Below the pieces are notes generated by a model. That model was not told where the DNA came from, ran no database searches, and saw nothing but the letters and a program-made list of their open reading frames with translations. This document shows positions 59,169 through 64,000 of a stretch of DNA of 64,000 nucleotides, one piece after another. The stretch lies in assembly GCA_001045525.1 (NCBI GenBank), contig LDWW01000012.1, positions 1 through 64,000 on the forward strand, in the 5' to 3' direction. The stretch comes from Chitinispirillum alkaliphilum (GTDB taxonomy: Bacteria > Fibrobacterota > Chitinivibrionia > Chitinivibrionales > Chitinispirillaceae). How positions within the stretch are numbered: the stretch's first letter is position 1; each line of letters begins with the position of its first letter. The position numbers were made by a program, and so were the translations under genes.

Positions 59169-59486
59169 ATGGTAAAAGCTAAAAAACTGGCCATCACCGC
59201 TGTTCCTGTTATCCTCGTAGGCACAGGAATCGCCGCAAAAAAGCTGATCTCCCACAAAGACGGAAAAGCACTCTCAGAACAGCTCAGGGAAGCGGCCAAG
59301 GATACCTCTTACGAACTGGATCATCTCATTTCCGATTTCAAAAAAAATATCGAAGGGAAAAGCTCCTCCCAGCTGGAAAAAAATATCGATTCACTGGCAG
59401 AGAGTACCAAACACAGAATCGACCGAATCTCCTCCCAGCTCAAAGATAAACTTCACCAGCAGAAAAACGGAAAAAGCAAACATTAA
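59169..59486 (+). CDS. Small membrane-anchored coiled-coil protein (YtxH-like)
   Basis: 105 residues. An N-terminal hydrophobic anchor (ITAVPVILVGTGIAAKKLI) is followed by an amphipathic, strongly charged helix of about 70 residues (SEQLREAAKDTSYELDHLI, SSQLEKNIDSLAESTKHRI). The layout is like YtxH/DUF883-type stress proteins, though not assignable by motif. AAGGAGG precedes the ATG. It diverges from the Omp85-BON-RtcB run and has its own sigma-54-like promoter. Confidence 0.75.
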   Translation: MVKAKKLAITAVPVILVGTGIAAKKLISHKDGKALSEQLREAAKDTSYELDHLISDFKKNIEGKSSSQLEKNIDSLAESTKHRIDRISSQLKDKLHQQKNGKSKH

Positions 59487-59523
59487 TCACAAAACTTATC
59501 CCTTAAGAGAAAAACACCTAACC

Positions 59524-59564
59524 GCTGACTTCCCGGCTTGCTAAAAATCAAACCGGGTGTCAGC
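59524..59564 (+). terminator. Hairpin after the 59169 gene
   Basis: GCTGAC (59524-59529) pairs with GTCAGC (59559-59564), and inside it CCCGG (59532-59536) pairs with CCGGG (59553-59557). It is followed by TTCTCCTT, so it is a terminator with a poor T-tract. Confidence 0.5.
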
Positions 59565-59686
59565 TTCTCCTTAGGGCACATTTGTTGCAGTCCGTTTCTG
59601 TTAAGAGTTTTGCAATGAACTTATTTGCAGCGTGCGCTTTAATCATTTTTCAAAACCCAAAACAGCATGGATCAAAAACGACTGAC

Positions 59687-60841
59687 ATGTCATCAAAAAA
59701 GAAAAACAACCCAAAACCGGACCACCACAACAACTCCCGAAACGCAAACTCTGCAACCGTTGAAAACGGAAAAAAAACAAGCCGTGTAACCCTTATCATC
59801 TTTTTATTTCTTGCACTCGGCGCTTTTCTGCCGCTGATCCGCTACTTTATTGTCCCTCTGATCCTGGCAATCACTTTCACCACCCTTTTCTATCCTGCTT
59901 TTAAAGTTTTTCTCCGATTAACCGGCAACAGAAGAAAACTCAGCTCTCTTCTGTGCTGTATTTGCTTTCTGGTCGGCTTGATTATCCCGGTTTACCTGAT
60001 GTTTAATCTTGCGGTGGGACAGGTCACTACTCTTCTTTCTTACGCCTCAGAAGAATACATCCCCCGGTTAATGGAAAATGGCGCACAGGGGAGAGTTTCC
60101 GAATTTATCGAAAACTCTCCCCTGACCCGGGCTCTGGGGCTGGGGATCAGCGATATAGAATGGGGCACGGTTTTGGAAGATCTGCTCAGACAGACCTACG
60201 GGGTTTTAAGTTTCATAATAAACAGAACTTATTCCGGTTTGTTTGGCCTTCTGATCAACTTTCTTGTGCTCTTTTTTACCATGTTTTACTTCTTTGCAGA
60301 CGGCCCCCATATACTTAATCGGATCAGGGAGCTTCTTCCGCTTAAAAGTCAGTACGAGGATATGATTATCAAGAGATTCAGTCTCATCTCCAGAGCCACA
60401 GTTTTGGGGACACTGATTATAGGCTTAGCTCAGGGAGCTGCAGGGGGGATCACTCTTCTGTTTTCCGGAGTCCAGTCATGGCTTCTCTGGGCACTCATCA
60501 TGATGATCCTTTCAATTATCCCCCTTGTAGGCGCCTGGCTTGTGCTCATACCCGCTGCAGTTATTCAGATATTGCTTGGCAACGTGTGGACAGGTATAGG
60601 GATATTTATCTCCTCAACCTTTATCGTTTCAAATATCGACAACCTTATCCGGCCCCGAATCGTGGGGCGCGAGGCGAAAATCCACGATCTGATCATCTTC
60701 TTCTCCACCCTTGGGGGGTTGAGTCTGTTTGGCGTGATGGGTTTCATTGTGGGCCCTGCAACGGCTTCCGTTTTTCTAACTTTTGTTGACATATACAGAA
60801 AAGAGTTCAGATCTGAGATACAATCCATAAAAGAGTCATGA
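59687..60841 (+). CDS. AI-2E family transporter (PerM/TqsA-like)
   Basis: The frame is open from 59582. I place the start at 59687 because a hydrophilic Lys/Asn-rich leader is normal for the family, but no ribosome site decides it. 384 residues with about eight membrane segments. Family strings are PLIRYFIVPLILAITFTTLFYPAF, LVLFFTMFYFFADG, SRATVLGTLIIGLAQGAAGGITLLFSGVQSWLLW and GVMGFIVGPATASVFLTFVDIY. The members export quorum-sensing furanosyl borate, or ions/organic solutes. Its stop overlaps mlaE (ATGA), unusual company for this family. Confidence 0.88.
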   Translation: MSSKKKNNPKPDHHNNSRNANSATVENGKKTSRVTLIIFLFLALGAFLPLIRYFIVPLILAITFTTLFYPAFKVFLRLTGNRRKLSSLLCCICFLVGLIIPVYLMFNLAVGQVTTLLSYASEEYIPRLMENGAQGRVSEFIENSPLTRALGLGISDIEWGTVLEDLLRQTYGVLSFIINRTYSGLFGLLINFLVLFFTMFYFFADGPHILNRIRELLPLKSQYEDMIIKRFSLISRATVLGTLIIGLAQGAAGGITLLFSGVQSWLLWALIMMILSIIPLVGAWLVLIPAAVIQILLGNVWTGIGIFISSTFIVSNIDNLIRPRIVGREAKIHDLIIFFSTLGGLSLFGVMGFIVGPATASVFLTFVDIYRKEFRSEIQSIKES

Positions 60842-61629
60842 ACAGAAAAGGCAACGCACCGATGCATTCAATTAAGCTGTTTTTATGGGAAATTCAGGAA
60901 TTTGTTTTCCTCTCCGCACACGCTCTTGGCGGGGTTATAAAGAGGCCCTTCTATTATAAAGATCTTGTTGAGCAGATGGAGTATACCGGGATTGGCACTC
61001 TGGGGATCACCGCTATGGTCTCTCTTTTCATAGGTATGGCACTATCGTTGCAGATCGCAACCGAGTTTTCTCTTCTTGGGCTTGGGATGTATACGGGGAG
61101 AGTCGTTGGTATCGCGATTATAAGCGAGATCGGTCCGGTTGCAACCGCCCTTGTTTTCGCCGGGAGAGCAGGCTCGGGAATGGCGTCAGAACTTGGGTCA
61201 ATGGTTCTTAAAAATCAGGTGGATACCATGAGGGTTTTTGGACTCGATCCTGTAAAAAAACTTCTGACCCCAAGGATTGTGAGCTCATTGATTATGTTAC
61301 CGGTGTTAACATTTATCGGTGATATGATCTCACTTCTTGGCGGATACTATATCGCCGTGGTTGTGAAGAACCAAAGCGGCAATGTGTACTGGGACTCGAT
61401 AATCCAGGCTCTTGATAGCAGGTACGTTATTGCGGGCTCAGTCAAACCCCTGATTTTTGGCCTGGTAATCGCATGTATTAGCTGTTATACGGGGTTCTCG
61501 ACCAAGGGCGGAGCAGTAGGTTTAAAAAGCTCCACAACCAAAGCTTTTGTGCTCTCCACTATTATGATTATCGTTTTGGATTTTCTTATAACCAAAACCT
61601 TACTTATTCTTTTTGGATACTCTGTATGA
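60838..61629 (+). CDS. mlaE: ABC transporter permease MlaE
   Basis: 263 residues, five or six membrane helices. Family signature: FIGMALSLQIATEFSLLGLGMYTGRVVGIAIISEIGPVATALVFAGRAGSGMASELGSM. In E. coli MlaE with MlaF forms the inner-membrane ABC core that moves phospholipids to or from the outer membrane with MlaD. It overlaps the AI-2E gene upstream and mlaF downstream (both ATGA). Confidence 0.95.
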   Translation: MNRKGNAPMHSIKLFLWEIQEFVFLSAHALGGVIKRPFYYKDLVEQMEYTGIGTLGITAMVSLFIGMALSLQIATEFSLLGLGMYTGRVVGIAIISEIGPVATALVFAGRAGSGMASELGSMVLKNQVDTMRVFGLDPVKKLLTPRIVSSLIMLPVLTFIGDMISLLGGYYIAVVVKNQSGNVYWDSIIQALDSRYVIAGSVKPLIFGLVIACISCYTGFSTKGGAVGLKSSTTKAFVLSTIMIIVLDFLITKTLLILFGYSV

Positions 61630-62354
61630 TACGATTTGAAAATATAAGCTTTTCCAGATCAAGACGAACTGTACTGAACAACCTTAACTTCACAATCGGT
61701 TTGGAGGAGAAAGTAGCAATTCTCGGAGGCAGCGGAGAGGGGAAAACAACCATACTTAAGCTTATTCTCCGTCTTCTGCAGCCCGATTCCGGAAAAATTC
61801 TGATAGATGGGGAAGATATCACCAATTTAAACGAAACAGATCTCAAAGATGTGCGTCATAAATTCAGTATCGTTTTTCAGGATGGTGCTCTTTTCGACTC
61901 TTTGAACGTAAAGGAAAATGTTGCTTTTTACCTTAGGGAGTACTTTAATCTGAGTGAAGAGGAGATCGACCGCAGGGTAAGACAATACTTAAGGATCGTT
62001 TCTGTTGAACATGCTATCGATCTTATGCCCGAAGAGCTTAGTGGTGGGATGATAAGAAGGGTTGCAATTGCCCGCTCACTTGCAGCACAGAATCCAAAAA
62101 TGTTTCTGTTCGATGAACCCACAAGTGATCTCGATCCGGTGAGTGCTTCTACAATCCGTCAGCTCATATACTCCCTAACGCAGGATAACCGTGGATTTAT
62201 TATGGTAACACATGAGATCGATGATGCTCTGAAAACCGCAGAGCGATTCCTGTTCCTCAAAGAAGGAAACATAAAATTTGATGGGACAAGGGAGCAGTTC
62301 CTGAATCCCACAGATTCTGAGTTAAAGCAGTTTCTCTCAGAATGGACTAACTGA
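61626..62354 (+). CDS. mlaF: ABC transporter ATP-binding protein MlaF
   Basis: 242 residues. Walker A is GGSGEGKTT, the Q-loop IVFQDG, the signature LSGGMIRRVAIARSLA and Walker B MFLFDEPTSDLDP, followed by the H-loop THEIDDA. It is the ATPase of the Mla lipid transporter. The signature SGGM in place of SGGQ is typical for MlaF proteins. Overlaps mlaE by four bases; the MCE gene follows 56 bases later. Confidence 0.96.
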   Translation: MIRFENISFSRSRRTVLNNLNFTIGLEEKVAILGGSGEGKTTILKLILRLLQPDSGKILIDGEDITNLNETDLKDVRHKFSIVFQDGALFDSLNVKENVAFYLREYFNLSEEEIDRRVRQYLRIVSVEHAIDLMPEELSGGMIRRVAIARSLAAQNPKMFLFDEPTSDLDPVSASTIRQLIYSLTQDNRGFIMVTHEIDDALKTAERFLFLKEGNIKFDGTREQFLNPTDSELKQFLSEWTN

Positions 62355-62409
62355 CCAAATCAGCCAAATTCTTAACCTGCTGTGAGATGCAATGATTGGG
62401 AGAAAAAAT

Positions 62410-63300
62410 ATGAGAGAGAAAAAACTGATGTGGTCTTCACTGAAGTGTGGTATAGTTATAAGTGCAGCATTTGCAATTCTTTTTTCCGCCATTTTTTTTT
62501 CAGGTAATATCTCCTCCTATCTTAATCCAAGAATCGGATACACTGCGTTTATTCCAAACGTAGGAGGCATGAGACCTGGTGCACCGGTGTGGTTTCATGG
62601 TATTGAAATTGGCTCTGTGGAGAGTATCACTCTGGTTGACAGTGGTGCAGTTGTAAATATGTCAATCCAGGAAAAATTCTCCCCGCTCATCAAAAATGAT
62701 GCAACTGTAAGAGTGCTCACCATGGGATTACTGGGAGATAAGTACCTTGAGATAGGTGCAGGGACTCAGTCGGCAATTCCAGCAAAACAGGATGACATAC
62801 TCCAGGGAAATTCTGCAACGGGAATGGAGGAGATAATCGAAAGTGCCGTAATTTCCCTTAACCAAATAACTGCTCTTGGCCAAAAAGCAGAAGAAATAAT
62901 GAATGAATTCAGTCAAAGCGAAGGATCTCTTAAAAGATTTTTGAATGATCCTGAAATGTATGATAACTTAACACAAGCAACAGACCGGTTTCTGTCTATT
63001 GCTGAAAACATTGAGAGCTCTCAGGGAACTCTAAGCATGCTGATTAATGATCCCCAGCTCTATCACTCGCTGCATTATGTTTCTAAACAACTCACTTCTG
63101 TACTTGAACAAATTGAATCCGGTCCAGGGCTGGCATCCGGCCTCTTAAACAACGAAAACATGGCCAATGATATGGAATACACTCTTTCTGCAATGAAAAA
63201 TACAATCGAAAGCCTTGGGAATACGGCTGCAAGTCTCGATTCTCTCATTCTGGATATAAAGGATAACCCAAGAGATTATTTTAAGTTCAGTATTTTCTAA
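62410..63300 (+). CDS. mlaD: MCE/MlaD family lipid-transport protein
   Basis: ATG 62410 with GGGAG upstream is preferred over 62392. 296 residues: a membrane anchor (about 10-32), the MCE domain (38-120, GMRPGAPVWFHGIEIGSVESITL, LGDKYLEIGAG), and a long helical tail with repeated 'L.....LY..L' units (LKRFLNDPEMYDNLTQATDRF, LSMLINDPQLYHSLHYVSKQL). The tail forms a periplasmic coiled coil. It is longer than E. coli MlaD (183), more like other phyla's forms. It binds phospholipid as a hexamer above MlaFE. Confidence 0.9.
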   Translation: MREKKLMWSSLKCGIVISAAFAILFSAIFFSGNISSYLNPRIGYTAFIPNVGGMRPGAPVWFHGIEIGSVESITLVDSGAVVNMSIQEKFSPLIKNDATVRVLTMGLLGDKYLEIGAGTQSAIPAKQDDILQGNSATGMEEIIESAVISLNQITALGQKAEEIMNEFSQSEGSLKRFLNDPEMYDNLTQATDRFLSIAENIESSQGTLSMLINDPQLYHSLHYVSKQLTSVLEQIESGPGLASGLLNNENMANDMEYTLSAMKNTIESLGNTAASLDSLILDIKDNPRDYFKFSIF

Positions 63301-63395
63301 AACCACCCTGCATTAAATTATGACACTATTTGTCACAATTCACCTATCCCCATTTTTTATTTTATCAAAAACTCACTTTTCCCGAAAGTTTCAAT

Positions 63396-63923
63396 ATGAA
63401 TATTATTCTCATTGGATTTGCTTCGAGTGGAAAGACCACTTCTGCCACAGTTCTGTCAGAAATAACGTCAATTCCCCATATCGATTTAGACAGAGAGATA
63501 GAATCTTTGTACGGAAAGAAAAATCATCGCAAGCTCACCATAAGGGAAATATTTAAAGAGATAGGCAAAGAGGCTTTCATCCTGCTTGAAAATGAAACTC
63601 TTCAGAATCTTCAGGGTACAAAATCGAGAATTATTTCCACCGGTGGACATGCCCCACTCGATCCCCAAAACCGTATTCTTCTCAGGAATTTGGGTAAGAT
63701 AGTCTATTTGAAAGTCGGACCGCAAAAACTGTTTGAACGTATGTCTGAGAAAGGGTTGCCGGCATCCATAAGGGATGGAAAAGAGGGATTAATCCGTGAG
63801 TGGCATTACCGGGACCCAATCTACACTAAACTCAGTGATTTCATTATAGACAACGAACTGTTAACTCCGGAAGAGACCGCACGGGAGATACTTTGCCTAT
63901 ACACCCTGTGCAGAGCAGAATAA
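63396..63923 (+). CDS. aroK: Shikimate kinase (AroK)
   Basis: The start at 63396 gives the family N-terminus MNIILIGFASSGKTT, with the Walker A at residues 7-15. DLDREIE contains the shikimate-binding Asp, and IRDGKEGLIREWHYRDPIY the LID/adenine region. The usual GGG of the substrate loop is STGGHAP here, a minor change. 175 residues. It phosphorylates shikimate in chorismate synthesis. aroC starts 16 bases after the stop, making an aro operon. Confidence 0.88.
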   Translation: MNIILIGFASSGKTTSATVLSEITSIPHIDLDREIESLYGKKNHRKLTIREIFKEIGKEAFILLENETLQNLQGTKSRIISTGGHAPLDPQNRILLRNLGKIVYLKVGPQKLFERMSEKGLPASIRDGKEGLIREWHYRDPIYTKLSDFIIDNELLTPEETAREILCLYTLCRAE

Positions 63924-63939
63924 CAGAGCAGGAGAAAGA

Positions 63940-64000
63940 ATGTACAACACATTTGGCAATTACCTTAGGGTTACAACTTTTGGCGAGTCACACAGTAAAG
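63940..64000 (+). CDS. aroC: Chorismate synthase AroC (5' end, cut by the window)
   Basis: The last 61 bases encode MYNTFGNYLRVTTFGESHSK, the unmistakable AroC N-terminus with the conserved TFGESHS FMN-site motif. AGGAGA precedes the ATG. The gene continues beyond the window. Confidence 0.93.
   Translation, partial: MYNTFGNYLRVTTFGESHSK

Noticed and set aside
1-64000. CRISPR array or CRISPR-associated genes
   Set aside because: No regularly spaced repeats of 23-40 bases and no cas-like proteins were seen.

Overview
The window looks like chromosome of a Gram-negative, flagellated, polysaccharide-degrading member of the Fibrobacterota (Chitinivibrionia-like). The case rests on a TIGR02147-type regulator at 44462-45292 (a paralogous family best known from Fibrobacter), a secreted GH16 and GH81 beta-1,3-glucanase pair with C-terminal domains resembling type IX secretion (T9SS) sorting domains, a TonB/ExbBD/receptor locus, an Mla lipid transport operon, an Omp85 protein and sigma-54-type flagellar control. 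The lineage is an inference from gene content; there is no rRNA in the window. The three tRNA genes (Leu-CAA, Val-CAC, Leu-TAA) do not encode CCA.

Layout. 1-3400 is AT-rich and decayed: a 121-nt long hairpin, a small lipoprotein gene, a tyrosine-recombinase pseudogene broken by an internal deletion and frameshifts, a second gene fragment, a 122-bp hairpin element, and an unrecognised helical protein. 3670-7550 holds a DUF554 membrane protein, a GNAT/M20 peptidase pair, gene remnants and two tRNAs. 7600-14500 has a membrane-spanning AraC-type regulator with an extracytoplasmic sensor, a minus-strand group (degenerate GGDEF protein, STAS protein, lipoprotein, CvpA, prepilin peptidase), a cyclophilin and a LamG-VanZ fusion. 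14600-19500 holds a RarA/methyltransferase-like fusion, a UvrD/Rep helicase and a small membrane protein.

19670-31272 is a flagellar operon (flgB, flgC, small ORF, fliE, fliF, fliG, fliH, fliI, fliJ) behind a near-perfect sigma-54 promoter. It ends in an unexpected 1515-residue secreted multidomain protein overlapping fliJ. 31574-38042 is an ExbB/ExbD/ExbD/TonB/TonB-dependent receptor/lipoprotein operon, whose receptor carries its own TonB-C-like domain. 38600-45300 is a beta-1,3-glucan locus: GH16, GH81, and a surface lipoprotein whose start overlaps the end of its TIGR02147 regulator gene.

45900-52200 contains a lipid kinase-like membrane protein, back-to-back hairpins, DUF6941, uvrB, a HEAT-repeat protein, flgM and an outer-membrane barrel. 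52400-59000 is a minus-strand run resembling a stress module (RtcB, erythromycin-esterase-like, two BON proteins, DUF2267, Omp85). It diverges from a sigma-54-preceded small membrane protein at 59169. The window closes with AI-2E transporter-mlaE-mlaF-mlaD and aroK-aroC (cut by the window end).

The most unusual items are the regulator/lipoprotein/glucanase locus, the giant secreted protein inside the flagellar operon, the TonB-C/receptor fusion, the transmembrane AraC sensor, and the decayed recombinase region with two long structured hairpins. All assignments come from reading the sequence; no database search was possible.
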